Assembly: GCF_001310085.1 (NCBI RefSeq)
Contig: NZ_CP012644.1
Span: 124,001 to 188,000, forward strand
Length of the DNA stretch: 64,000 nt
Reading direction: 5' to 3'
DNA from: Rufibacter tibetensis
GTDB taxonomy: Bacteria; Bacteroidota; Bacteroidia; Cytophagales; Hymenobacteraceae
The notes below the pieces were generated by a model, which was not told the DNA's origin, searched no databases, and was given only the letters and a program-made list of their open reading frames with translations. A program made the position numbers and the translations under genes. Of the stretch, positions 1 through 9,304 are shown in pieces (the stretch's first letter is position 1; every line of letters starts with the position of its first letter).

Positions 1-668
1 ACCTCGTTCAACTGCATCCCGTTGGTGGAGTGGTTTTCCTCCGAGCGGGGCAGGCCCCGCACCAGATCCACCTTGGTCCAGCCCCCCCCTGATTTAGTGA
101 GCCGGGAGATAACCCCTGAGTTGGTGTCCAGGTTCATATCCCCGCCCGGCCCCCCGATCCGGCTATCGCTGGAGGTAACGTACAGGACGGGGTTTCCCCC
201 GGTTCCGGTGACCAGAAGGCTTGTCACCTGCCGGGTGGTGAGCCAACCCGGGGCCAAGGCCCCGTTATCGTCATGGTTGGGAATCTGGTTGATAAGGTCG
301 ATGGTCTCCTGAGCCGTTACGGAGTAGTCATTGCGCCCATTCCGCGTAATGGTCAGGATGTGAATGAGCCCATACTGCTGGGAGACATACAGTTTTCCGT
401 CAGGACCGAACTGCAGAGAGGTAGGGTTGTCTATAGACACATTCCTTAACCCGCTCGCCGAGAAGTTGAACTGCGCATTTTCCAACATAACCCCCACCAA
501 GTCTTCCGGGGGAAGCTTGGCTTTCAATTTCTTAGCCCTTTTGAGTTTGTCCTTGTCATCCTGGGCCCATGCATTCATATTGACGACGGACAAAAGCAGC
601 ATGCAAATATTCAAAAACAGGAGGCAGGTTATTCTACCTACACGAGTGTTAGTAAAAGGTATTTCCAT
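1..668 (-). CDS. Secreted beta-propeller (PQQ/sorbosone-dehydrogenase-like) protein, N-terminal part
   Basis: The gene starts at 668 on the minus strand and runs off the left edge, so about 222 codons are visible. Residues 1-37 form a signal peptide with a long hydrophobic core ending NMNAWAQ. The mature part carries motifs typical of the glucose/sorbosone dehydrogenase and PQQ-type beta-propellers: PTSLQFGPDGKLYVSQQYG, then NHDDNGALAPG and NHSTNGMQL near the edge. Related Bacteroidota proteins are often very long and continue into malectin or PKD domains, which cannot be checked here. The reaction, if any, is unknown; the location is periplasmic or outer-membrane by inference. The open frame, signal peptide and motif match are seen directly; the family is recognised by eye. 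Confidence 0.8.
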   Translation of the reverse strand, partial: MEIPFTNTRVGRITCLLFLNICMLLLSVVNMNAWAQDDKDKLKRAKKLKAKLPPEDLVGVMLENAQFNFSASGLRNVSIDNPTSLQFGPDGKLYVSQQYGLIHILTITRNGRNDYSVTAQETIDLINQIPNHDDNGALAPGWLTTRQVTSLLVTGTGGNPVLYVTSSDSRIGGPGGDMNLDTNSGVISRLTKSGGGWTKVDLVRGLPRSEENHSTNGMQLNE

Positions 669-2486
669 AAATTAATAAGTTAATATGTTAATTCATTTAC
701 TTGTATACTAAATGTGTATTTTCTGCCTTACAGCAGGCTTCTATTCACCCTTCCTTGTAAGTGCAACCAATTCGGAAGGGGGGAACTACAAGTTCACGGC
801 ACGGCAAATGAAGCACTGTCTAATCAATTATTGACTTTAACCAACATGGATTTACATTTGCTAAACAGGAGAGGAAGGGAGGTATAGTGGCTGTTTTCCA
901 AAGCTAGACCAGGTAGTGTTTTCAGGGTTCAATGCTAACGGCAGGGGAAACAAGCAAACTCCATGTTATACTGTCTATTAGCCTTCTCGACAGGGACGCA
1001 TAAATGTATCCAAGGGTTGAAGCACAGAAAATTTGCGAGAAAGGGGAGGGGGAATAGTGAAATACAAGAGTTTGTAAAGCCAACAAAGAGACACAACCAA
1101 CAGGTGGCTGATGGTACAGGAGGATATAGTGTAGGAATATAATAATTGTAATTCCTTTGTCCATGGTTTAAAGCAAATCTTTTCACCATGGTATTTCTTA
1201 TTTCCTAATTTTTGATCTTAATCAATATAACAAAAGACGTTTTCTTATTTCTTTGTAGGTATCAGTTAAAATTATAGCGCTAATAAATACAGAAATCAAG
1301 TTTTAATACGGGTACATGCTCTTATTTTTATTAATATAAAAAGATAGAGTTTAAAATTTTCTTTCACAAGAAAAATCATTGGATTTTACTTTGAAGCAGC
1401 CTTCCATATAGCTTATCCGCGGTGAAGGATCTAAAAACAGGGGCAGCTCTAAGTTTAAAGCAAACAGGTATTCTGGATCAGGCTACCTCCACAAAGGTGG
1501 ACGGGAGGTATTTTACGCACTCCTTTCCCTCGCCTCCTTCTAGGTGGACACCGCCGGCTGCTTTTAGGCCAGACTTCTACTTGGGATATCTGGGTCAAGG
1601 GGCAGAGAAACCAAACCCTGAAGTTTTCATTCAACTGCCTCTGCGGAGGCTTTCCCACGTTTTCGGCTTTTGCCTCTGAGAACCTGACCTTTTTCCGAAC
1701 AACAATAACGGGACAGCGATCCTGCACATCGTGTTGAGCGTTCAAACAGGCGTATTGGTTGGGGGTCATGCTGAGAAACTAGGATGAAAGTAGACAGATC
1801 CCAAGGGTTCCTTTTTGTTATTCCTGGGTTTGTAGATATATTTGAGGGTGTAAGTATTTGGGAAACCAATTCCAAGGGGGGTGACGCAACCGGTGTCTCC
1901 CCTCTTTGCTTTCAACTTGGTTTCCAGTAAGGGAAAGGGAATGGAAATGTTTGAAGTACTTGATGGGACAGGCAGGAAAACCAAAGAACTACCAAGCAAA
2001 AAACGAAGGCCCGGTTACCTGTGGAAGGCACCTTTTTAATGTTTACGGAAGACAGTCTATACCTTCTGGCCCCCGTAAACCAGCATGACTGAGGCTCCCT
2101 TGCGGGCACCTACCGTAAAGGTAGAGCAGGTGCTTCTGCTCCGCGACAATCCCATTTCAGAACGGTTCACCACCATCCTGCAGCCCCCTTACTTTGGCAA
2201 CTGTGCTGGATTAGCCATCAAGATATCATACGCTTTGGGGGGCTATTGCCAGGCGGCCTACGCCAGGGCCCAAACATTCGATGGGTTTAATTCAAAATTT
2301 CGGTCCTTACGCAAAAACTGCATCAGTTTAAAGCTTAGAGAGATTCACCAAACCAGTTAAAACGATGCGTGGTGGTGCACGAGTAGAACGGGGCCGGTGA
2401 TAACGGTGGAAATGGCAACCATCACATTGTGGAGCTTTCCGCTTCATGCAAACTAAAAGGTAACCCATGGTGTTGGGCATGGCCTG
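669..2486. other. Long intergenic stretch without recognisable gene
   Basis: About 1.8 kb between the secreted propeller gene and the reductase-like gene. Several short open frames exist on both strands, but none has a signal peptide, family motif or protein-like composition, and they overlap each other in different frames. The part from about 1200 to 1400 is AT-rich. I see no tRNA, insertion-sequence end or convincing terminator. Decayed DNA is the simplest reading. Confidence 0.5.
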
Positions 2487-3119
2487 TTAATAGGAAAGCC
2501 CCGGAGTTTGGTGGATATAATGATTTCCCGACAATTCTTTAATAAGGAACCCTGCGATATCCCTTCTGGATATCTTGAGTTTTGTGGTTTTGTCGTCAGG
2601 GGAAAACCCGTGCCGGTAGTGCCCTGTTTCCTCCCCGTCCGTGAACGCGGCGGGCCGTACGAGGGTCCAGGAAAGGCCACTTGCCATCACATATTCCTCC
2701 TGTAGTTCATGGTCAAGGTATACCTTCTTCAACAGCCAGCCGAACATGACTTTTTTCCAGAAAAAGTTCAGGTTCCCCCGGCTGTTGCCCGCCCCGAGGG
2801 TTGTCTGGCACACCAACCGGTCTACGCTGTTTCTTTTCATGCCGGAGATCACATTCCTTGTGCCTTCTGACCTGACGAGACTTGCTTTGCCCTTGCCTGA
2901 CCCCAATACGACACATACCGCGTCATGGCCTGCTATAGCATCCTCTACTGCCTTGGCATTAAAGACATCCCCGGTGAAAACGCGCATCCCTTGGTTACCG
3001 GGATGCTCCAGTTTGGATTTGTTCCGGCAGAAGGCCGTCACGTTGAATCCTTGCTCCAGAGCTTTTCGCACTACCTGTTTCCCTACTGAGCCGGTGGACC
3101 CAAACACAATTAGTTTCAT
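2487..3119 (-). CDS. NAD(P)-binding (NmrA/SDR-a-like) oxidoreductase
   Basis: A 210-residue protein of the atypical short-chain dehydrogenase type that binds NAD(P)H. The Rossmann glycine motif GSTGSVG lies at residues 7-13 after the first beta strand, and the middle part (RNVISGMKRNSVDRLVCQTTLG) matches the NAD(P)H-binding NmrA-like group. The open frame continues 25 codons upstream, but the ATG at 3119 starts exactly at the first strand of the fold and is preferred. The protein has no obvious catalytic YxxxK, so it may be a redox sensor or a non-canonical reductase. It lies about 70 bases downstream of a broken AraC regulator on the same strand, a common arrangement in which the regulator controls the reductase. 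The substrate is unknown. Confidence 0.8.
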   Translation of the reverse strand: MKLIVFGSTGSVGKQVVRKALEQGFNVTAFCRNKSKLEHPGNQGMRVFTGDVFNAKAVEDAIAGHDAVCVVLGSGKGKASLVRSEGTRNVISGMKRNSVDRLVCQTTLGAGNSRGNLNFFWKKVMFGWLLKKVYLDHELQEEYVMASGLSWTLVRPAAFTDGEETGHYRHGFSPDDKTTKLKISRRDIAGFLIKELSGNHYIHQTPGLSY

Positions 3120-3190
3120 GGTTTCTACGGTTAGATTACAAGGCCAAAGGTACTGGGAGCAACCGGCAAGGAATTGAACAAAACCGACAA

Positions 3191-3981
3191 TCATGAATCT
3201 AAGGAAGCCTGGATGCGGTACTGTTTCGGGGAAAGGCCGGTGTACGACTTGAAAACCCTGGTGAAGTGGGACTGGTCCGCGTACCCATTGTCAAAGGCTA
3301 CTTCCGTGAGCCTTCCCGAGGCAGGGTCCCCGACTCCCTCCAGTGAGCTTTGGAACTGGATGATCTTGGCGAACTGCTTGGGGGTAATACCTACCTCCTT
3401 CAGGAAGTTCCTCTCGAAGGTTCTCTCCGTGAGGGAAACCCGATCGCACATATCTTTGATCTTCCCATACCCTTGTTTCGGATTATGTGGTGAATGGTAG
3501 CCTGGATACGGTCATCTTCCCTGAGCTTGTGGGCAGAAAGCAAGGCTTCCACCAGGTCTGAGATAACCTCAACCTGAGTGGGCAAATCATCCGCCGCCAA
3601 AAGCCTCCCGTGGAATTTCCCTGCTTCTATGTTTTTCAGTTGGAGGAGATCATAACACTCATCGTTTAGGGCCTTTGGGTCCATGTTCAGCAGGTACTTC
3701 GAGGCAAAGGGGTAAAGCTGAAACACCACAAATTGAAAACGTCCCTGTGCGGACAAGGCCATAGGGCTCAGGGTCTGGCCGTAAAGGAAAAGACCGGAGA
3801 GCTTTTTCCCTGCCGGCAGCATAAAAAGACCGTGTTCTGCCTTTTGGAACATGATGCCTGGGTAGCCATCCGCATAAAGGGGGTACTCTAGTGAACCAGA
3901 GGGATCCTCAGAGGCATCCATCATGATGCAATTCACATAGCAGCGAAGGCTTTTGCGCACCTGGTATTGGGGGAATTGCAT
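3191..3981 (-). pseudogene. AraC-family transcriptional regulator, frameshifted
   Basis: Two overlapping minus-strand frames together encode one AraC-type regulator. The upstream frame (from ATG at 3981, starting MQFPQYQVRKSL) holds the N-terminal sensor domain down to IHHIIRNKG. The downstream frame (to the stop at 3191) holds the DNA-binding part, with VSLTERTFERNF as the first recognition helix region and AFDNGYADQSHFTRVFK as the classic second helix-turn-helix signature. A one-base loss around 3460-3470 separates them: family members read RNKG..KIKDMCDRVSLTERTF across this point. Either the gene is inactivated or the assembly has a one-base error. The gene would regulate the adjacent reductase-like gene. 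Confidence 0.85.
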
Positions 3982-4849
3982 ATGGTTAAGGTTATGTGCC
4001 CTTATGGCAAACCGTGCTTGACGGACTCGTATAAGCGGAGGCCCTACCTGCGGGCACCCAATGTCAGCGAAGGTAGTTTTTCTTTTTTGCTTTCCTGTCC
4101 CTATCCATGCCACTGAATGCCGGAGGCAACATTGCTGGCTTCTATTCTCAGTTTTTCCCCTCCTTCATCTCCACCCTTTGCATCCAGTGTCTTTGATTGA
4201 ACGTTGGGAAATTAGTTCTAGGGTAAATAATACCTGATACATATGCATTTTTAAGATGTTATTCAATCTTTTAATAAACAACCACAGGACAGAGCAGGAT
4301 AATATAGTGTTCTGAAGAGACTAGTTTAGAGCTACTCAGGTGCCTCCCTGTTCCGCCGTGATAGCAGGACAGGGAGGCAAGGAATCCCTGAAAACAGAAG
4401 CAGGGTTGTGCTTGGCAGTATGTTACAGCGTCCCCCTTGACCGAACCAGACAGCAAGTGCCCGAGGTGAAGTTTATCATAGGGGAGTCTTTTGCGGTGAG
4501 CGGTATATAGATCGCTGGCAAGGCAGGTTTTCAGGGAGCAGCCCGTGATATTACCTAGCAATACGTGCGGCTTTCATTCCGTTCCAGTGCATTTTCGATA
4601 AAGCGCAACAAGCGGCGCAGGGGGTACTGGGATTATGACGGAGGCCCTTCACCATTGAATTAGCTCCAGGAAGGGATGCTGCTGCTGAGAATCTTTTGGG
4701 TTCATGCAGTTGCCGGCAGAGGCATCTCCTCCAAAAAGCCGCCTCATACAGGAGGGTGGAAAGGTTCTACCTTCCCCAAGTTGCAGGGACCTGTCATTCA
4801 GGGAGCCTCGGGCTTTAAAATCTATTAATCAACTTATTGGGGAAAAACC
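3982..4849. other. Intergenic stretch with one strong inverted repeat
   Basis: About 870 bases without a supported gene. A 96-codon minus-strand frame (4271-4561) has no family motif and is probably chance. A perfect 10-base inverted repeat (GCCTCCCTGT at 4342-4351 and its complement at 4369-4378, 17-base loop) sits inside it; there is no adjoining T-run, so it is not a standard terminator. Confidence 0.4.
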
Positions 4850-5320
4850 ATGGTAAAGGAAGAATTGATGGGAAGTGCCAGAAACTGGGTATTGAGGGAA
4901 GCAGGTTGTGCCACGATTGTGGACCTGGGAAAATTAAATGATAAAGAGCAATATCCAAGTCTGATAGGGTTGGGCTCCTATGGGAAGAGTGTCGCAGTTG
5001 AAGTAATTCCCTGCCTGGAGAAATACTTGAAAGAATGGAAGGCCGGCAAATTTCTAGCGCCGCGAAAAGGCGTTGGGAAGTTCAGGTTTATATGTGTCCC
5101 GGTGGATCTGATCAGCAGGGAAGAATTGCCAAAAAACTGGGGTTTGCTGTATGCCGGGGCAGATGGTCAGATTACTTCCCCTCATAATCCCTACTGCCCG
5201 AAACGCGGCAATGTCTGGCGCAACGGTTTTGACGACCATGGCATGGATGACTTGCTGCGTCTGGTCGAATCACATGATCATTCCTTTAAGAACCTCCAGT
5301 ACAAGAGCTTACTTCATTAA
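4850..5320 (+). CDS. Hypothetical protein, possible degenerate nuclease fold
   Basis: A 156-residue soluble protein that I do not recognise with certainty. It has no signal peptide or membrane segment. The middle part resembles the layout of MmcB/Vsr-like restriction-endonuclease folds: a strand VAVEVIP, a charged helix CLEKYLKEWKAGKF, a strand FRFICVPVDLI, then REELPKNWGLLYAG. A clear D/E-x-K catalytic pair is missing, so an active nuclease is doubtful. The start at 4850 follows a purine-rich stretch; ATG at 4868 is an alternative. It stands alone between two non-coding stretches. That it is a real gene is likely from composition; the function is not known. Confidence 0.6.
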   Translation: MVKEELMGSARNWVLREAGCATIVDLGKLNDKEQYPSLIGLGSYGKSVAVEVIPCLEKYLKEWKAGKFLAPRKGVGKFRFICVPVDLISREELPKNWGLLYAGADGQITSPHNPYCPKRGNVWRNGFDDHGMDDLLRLVESHDHSFKNLQYKSLLH

Positions 5321-5978
5321 GGACATGAGAGGCCTTACGGCAGGGTGTTTGGACGATTAAGCGAAGTTCTTTACCCTTTTTACCTAACCTTTCCTAGGGG
5401 ATTTGTGCCCAAAGTCCCATCATAAACTTTGAAGGGCACTCACCCAGTCGGATGTGATTAATGCATGAAGGACAACCCGGAGAAACGTATTGAGCCCTGC
5501 CGCGGGTTACCAAGGAAGTGTAGGGGTCGAATCTCCTCTCATGCAAAAGAACCGAGATGAATCATGATAAAACACCTGGTTTTCTCCCTTCCACCTTGGC
5601 CCCAGAGGGAAAGCCCGTGAAGTTTACCTGTGTCTGGAACTTTAACCCAAGTGGGGGGGGGGAAGCTTGTAGGCCAGTAAGGCGAGCCGGCGGTTTACCT
5701 GCGCTAACTGTTCAAGGATTAACCCTATTACGTATCTTTGCGGCATGCCTTTCCTGGGTGATAAGGAAAGTACGGAAAAGCTTGGGTGAGGTATGGCAAA
5801 AGCCACCAAAGAACTCTCCAAAAGGTTCTCCGCTGCAAGCTGAACACAGGCAACCCTATCCAGTCAAACGCTCTGAAGGGCATCATCAGAAGAGCCTCTT
5901 CCAAATTGGGAGAAAGGTTGTTGTTAGCCTGTATTATATTTGTGTTAAATAGCTTCGGCAAAAAACAAGTAGTAAAGT
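5321..5978. other. Intergenic stretch with a G10 tract
   Basis: About 660 bases with only chance-looking open frames. A run of ten G lies at 5653-5662. The segment 5463-5544 has tRNA-like end pairing but fails as a tRNA. Nothing else was seen. Confidence 0.4.
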
Positions 5979-6701
5979 ATGGAGGACAGGTACCGGAACA
6001 AATCAACTATCGAAGAGATCAGGCAGCGGTTCGACAAGGATGTGGAAAGGTTCTCTGACCTAGAGACCGGGCAGCAGGCCACCATCGACGCCCCCCTTTC
6101 GCTCGAGCTGGTCACCGAGGCAGCCCAAAGGGTAAACCCTGATGCCAAAAACCTGCTGGATGTGGGCTGCGGCGCTGGGAACTATACCCTGAAGATGCTC
6201 ACGAAGGTGGCCGACCTTAACTGCACCCTTGTGGATTTATCGGAACCGATGGTGGAAAGGGCCAAAGCAAGGGTGGGGCAAATCACCTGCGGAAGCATCT
6301 CAGCCTATACCGGGGACATAAGAGAGATCACCTTGCCGGAGGGCCACTACGACATCATCCTGGCTGGGGCAGTGCTGCATCACCTGCGGGATGATTGTGA
6401 CTGGGAATCCGTGTTCATGAAGCTGTTCAGGTCTTTGAGACCCGGGGGCAGTCTCTGGGTGTCTGACCTGATCAGCCATGATTCAAGGGAGATCAACGGC
6501 CTTTTCTGGGACAGGTATGGCGCGTACCTGACCCATTTGGGAGGGGTCGGTTATAAAGAGAAAGTATTGGCCTATATCGAAAAAGAGGACAGTCCCCGCT
6601 CTCTGACGTTTCAACTGGACTTGATGAGGAAGGTTGGATTCCGGCAAGTGGAGATCCTACATAAGAACACCTGTTTCGCTGCCTATGGGGGAATCAAATA
6701 G
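5979..6701 (+). CDS. Class I SAM-dependent methyltransferase
   Basis: A 240-residue cytoplasmic methyltransferase. Motif I, LLDVGCGAGNYT, is at residues 59-70 and binds S-adenosylmethionine; an acidic strand end follows at TLVDLSEPMVERAKARV, and the later motifs DIILAGAVLHHLRDD and SLRPGGSLWVSDL complete the Rossmann-like fold. The N-terminal 40 residues (MEDRYRNKSTIEEIRQRFDKD) are a helical lead that is common in this group and sometimes contributes to the substrate pocket. The substrate cannot be deduced. The start at 5979 fits the family length well. It is a stand-alone gene with no close neighbour on its strand. Confidence 0.9.
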   Translation: MEDRYRNKSTIEEIRQRFDKDVERFSDLETGQQATIDAPLSLELVTEAAQRVNPDAKNLLDVGCGAGNYTLKMLTKVADLNCTLVDLSEPMVERAKARVGQITCGSISAYTGDIREITLPEGHYDIILAGAVLHHLRDDCDWESVFMKLFRSLRPGGSLWVSDLISHDSREINGLFWDRYGAYLTHLGGVGYKEKVLAYIEKEDSPRSLTFQLDLMRKVGFRQVEILHKNTCFAAYGGIK

Positions 6702-7065
6702 CCGTTTCGTAAAGTTACCCCTTGGAAACTTGTACTGAAACCAAAAAACTAAAAGGGAATTCACAAAACCGGAAACCTTGAAAACGAGCGGTTTCAGAAA
6801 TCCCACTGACCTCTCTCCGCGCATCTGCAGGGTGCAAAGGGTTTAAACCGCCCCAAGCCAGTACCTTTGGCTCCTGCTGGGTTTGCCTGTTTTTCAAGAT
6901 CAGTGAACCGGCAGAAGAACCAAGTTAAACCCAAACCTGGACCTACTGTTTCTTACCTGATAAAAAGAGGGTTGTCAAAGCTCTGCTTGAAACGGCCTCA
7001 GTCCACCCTGTCTCCCTACGTTTGACGAAAACAGAAAATAAGGAAGGGTGGGGGAGTGATCTTGC
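6702..7065. other. Intergenic stretch between convergent genes
   Basis: About 360 bases between the methyltransferase and the minus-strand galU unit. It contains small AACCGG-type repeats around 6770-6800, but no clear terminator and no supported gene. Confidence 0.4.
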
Positions 7066-7338
7066 TCAACTGCTGAGCCAACTCAAAGCCATTTGTTTGT
7101 TGGCGAATTGCTGCAACTCAAACTGGGGGGCAACTTGCTGAACAAGGTAAAGGAGCCTTTCCCTGACCATCGTATCCAGGCAATGGTTAGGGGATTGCAA
7201 GCGGGCCATCTTCTTGAGGTTAGTCCTCGCTAACCCGGCGATCAGATAGGCGGAAACCTCCTTTAAATCCTCCTCCAAGAGAAAGTTCTCCACCTGGCTG
7301 GAATCCATCAGTGCCTTTCTGATACCGTGGTCACGCAC
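7066..7338 (-). CDS. Truncated STAS/SEC14-like small protein
   Basis: Ninety codons on the minus strand, 27 bases after the galU stop. The sequence HGIRKALMDSS, then ARTNLKKMARLQSP and a C-terminal QQFANKQMALSWL follow the second half of a Bacteroidota family of about 140-residue STAS/SEC14-like (SpoIIAA-fold) proteins, whose last strand and helix usually read (L/Y)F....EALxWL. The N-terminal half of that family is absent, because the reading frame opens directly after galU. It may therefore be a remnant or a minimal version. No catalytic role is known for the family; sensing or scaffolding is possible. The family resemblance is by eye; truncation is inferred from the missing N-terminal strands. 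Confidence 0.5.
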   Translation of the reverse strand: MRDHGIRKALMDSSQVENFLLEEDLKEVSAYLIAGLARTNLKKMARLQSPNHCLDTMVRERLLYLVQQVAPQFELQQFANKQMALSWLSS

Positions 7339-7365
7339 ATGAAAGCTTACCGGTAAAGCTCTGGT

Positions 7366-8238
7366 TCATCCTTTCTTTTCTTCCAGCAACTGGGTAAGGT
7401 ACTCCAGCAAAGGCTTGGCGAACTCTTTCCGTTTCAGGGCAAACTCAATATTGGTCTTCAGGAAATCCAGTTTACTCCCGATATCATGGCGTTTCCCTTC
7501 TATGGTGCAGGAGTAGAACTTCTTTTTCCCAAGCAGATTGACCATGGCGTCTGTCAGCTGCACTTCGTTGTTTTTCTTTTTGGGAGTTATCTTGATGGAT
7601 TCGTAAATCTCTGGGGTCAGAATATACCGTCCCGCAATGGCCAGATTGGAGGGGGCCTCTCCCAACTCTGGTTTTTCTATAAGTTGGTCAATTTCCATGA
7701 TGCTGTCGATAATGGCCCTTCCCCCCACAATGCCGTAACGGTTTACTTTGTCCTGGGGCACCGGCTCTACGGCAATCACCATTCCTTCGTACTGGTTGTA
7801 AATGTCAATCAGCTGTTGGGTCACGGGTATCACCGACTCCATGACGGTATCGCCCAGTAGAACCGCGAACGGCTCGTTGCCCGTGAACTGCTTCCCGTAA
7901 GATACGGCATCGCCCAGGCCATTTAATTCCTTCTGGTGCACGTAGTAAATATTGGCCATGTCAGAAATCTGCCTGATCTGCTGATAGAGGGCTTCTTCCT
8001 GCTTTTCAAGCAGCCGCTGCTCCAATTCAAAGTTCCGATCGAAATGATCGATGATGGCTCGTTTCCCTTTTCCGGTGATGATTAAAATCTCTTCAATGCC
8101 AGAATCTACTGCCTCCTGTACTACATACTGGATAGTAGGGGTATCTATAATGGGCAGCATCTCTTTAGGCTGAGATTTGGTGGCAGGTAAAAACCGGGTG
8201 CCAAAACCGGCGGCAGGAATCACAGCTTTTTTAATCAT
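7366..8238 (-). CDS. galU: UTP--glucose-1-phosphate uridylyltransferase
   Basis: A 290-residue cytoplasmic nucleotidyltransferase that makes UDP-glucose and diphosphate from UTP and glucose-1-phosphate. The N-terminal signature GFGTRFLPATKSQPKEMLP (residues 12-30) binds the nucleotide, and the family motifs VQEAVDSGIEEILIITGKGKRA-like segment, FAVLLGDTV and IEKPELGEAPSNLAIAGRY follow in the expected order. The length is normal for bacterial GalU. It lies 70 bases downstream of a glucuronokinase-like gene on the same strand. That suggests the pair could also supply UDP-glucuronate if this enzyme, or a partner elsewhere, accepts glucuronate-1-phosphate; this is inference. Confidence 0.95.
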   Translation of the reverse strand: MIKKAVIPAAGFGTRFLPATKSQPKEMLPIIDTPTIQYVVQEAVDSGIEEILIITGKGKRAIIDHFDRNFELEQRLLEKQEEALYQQIRQISDMANIYYVHQKELNGLGDAVSYGKQFTGNEPFAVLLGDTVMESVIPVTQQLIDIYNQYEGMVIAVEPVPQDKVNRYGIVGGRAIIDSIMEIDQLIEKPELGEAPSNLAIAGRYILTPEIYESIKITPKKKNNEVQLTDAMVNLLGKKKFYSCTIEGKRHDIGSKLDFLKTNIEFALKRKEFAKPLLEYLTQLLEEKKG

Positions 8239-8308
8239 ATGAGGTAAGTGGTTTTGTTATTCTTTGGGAAAAAGGAAGTTAAACACTATGGGCTACCAGC
8301 TCATATCC

Positions 8309-9304
8309 TTAAAGGAGCACCGGTTTGATTACCCGGGCGTTGATCTTGCGCATTTCCTTGACCAGCATGTTCAGCATGTCATCCCCATGGTACATGCCGA
8401 TCACGGATCCGCCTGAACCGGTAAAGTTGGCAGAAGCCCCACATCTGCGGGCCACCTCCAACAGCTCCAGGTTGCTGTCGCTTACATGCATGATGTCCTT
8501 CCTGAAGTCGGCATTCTGGTCCATCAATTGATGCAATGCGTCATAGTCTTGGTCCAGGATGGCTTTCTTCCCGGCATCGGCTAAACCGGCAATCTTGTCT
8601 AAAGTAGAAATGACTTGCACATCTCCTTTTTCATACCTGGTTCTTATATCGTTCAACACCTTACCAGACACCTTGCCCAGTTCAGTTTTATAGGCAATGT
8701 ACAAAGGAGGCAGTAAACTTAGCTCCAGGGGCTCATAATAGCCGTGCTTTTTCTCCAATAGCATCTGTTTGTCGAAGTCCATGTACACACAGCCTTCGTA
8801 GGTTTGGATGACCCGATCCTGTAAGCCCGCATTGATTCCCAGTTCGTCCAGTTCAGCCGACAACGCAATATTGGGCAAGGTTTCCAGCGGGATACTTACC
8901 TCGTAAAATTGCATCAAGGCCCGTAGGGTGGCAATCACAATTGCGCTGGAGCCAGCCAACCCTATCTGACGCGGTATATTGGAACCGTACCGGATAGTAA
9001 AGTTCTTATTGGCCAACGTAATTCCGTGCGCCTGGCAATACTCCAGAAATTTCTTAATGCTCGCTTTCAATAGCGGAATGCCGCCGTGGTAACCTGTTAG
9101 GTTAAGCTGCTCCTGTAGCTGGTAAATGTTTTTGAATTGGTTACTGTCCTGTTCTTGGGGCTCTAAGCTTAACTCAGGGGTTTGGTACAGTAAAATATGC
9201 GCGCCAAAGTTCTTTACGTTCAGCGAAATGGTTTTGCCATGGTACCCGTCGGAAGGGTTTCCCAGCAAGGCAGCTCTGGCGTAAGCACGGGATTCAAGGA
9301 TCAT
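8309..9304 (-). CDS. GHMP kinase, glucuronokinase-like
   Basis: A 331-residue GHMP-superfamily sugar kinase. The ATP loop is GLAGSSAIVIA at residues 115-125, the N-terminal motif AYARAALLGNPSDGYHGKTI is at about 7-26, and the C-terminal motif NFTGSGGSVIG is near residue 295. The arrangement SRAYARAALLGNPSDxYxGxTIS, SNIPRQxGLAGSSAIV, GLQDRV and LSLLPPLxxxY matches the plant glucuronokinase, which phosphorylates D-glucuronate at C1, more closely than galactokinase or mevalonate kinase. The product would be glucuronate-1-phosphate. It is the first gene of a minus-strand unit with galU, which fits a sugar-salvage route to UDP-glucuronate for polysaccharide synthesis. Kinase family is certain; the exact substrate is inferred from motif similarity recalled from memory. 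Confidence 0.85.
   Translation of the reverse strand: MILESRAYARAALLGNPSDGYHGKTISLNVKNFGAHILLYQTPELSLEPQEQDSNQFKNIYQLQEQLNLTGYHGGIPLLKASIKKFLEYCQAHGITLANKNFTIRYGSNIPRQIGLAGSSAIVIATLRALMQFYEVSIPLETLPNIALSAELDELGINAGLQDRVIQTYEGCVYMDFDKQMLLEKKHGYYEPLELSLLPPLYIAYKTELGKVSGKVLNDIRTRYEKGDVQVISTLDKIAGLADAGKKAILDQDYDALHQLMDQNADFRKDIMHVSDSNLELLEVARRCGASANFTGSGGSVIGMYHGDDMLNMLVKEMRKINARVIKPVLL

Noticed and set aside
922..2360. Several 60-100 codon frames on both strands
   Set aside because: They overlap one another in different frames and carry no protein-like signals.
4271..4561. 96-codon minus-strand open frame
   Set aside because: No recognisable motif, no upstream gene, and it contains a strong inverted repeat; composition looks like chance.
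5463..5544. tRNA-like segment with complementary ends (GCATGA..TCATGC) and a GGTCGAATC T-loop-like part
   Set aside because: The T-loop is one base short and neither a D-arm nor an anticodon arm can be folded, so at most a decayed tRNA.
5653..5662. G10 tract as a phase-variation switch
   Set aside because: It lies in no supported gene or recognisable promoter.
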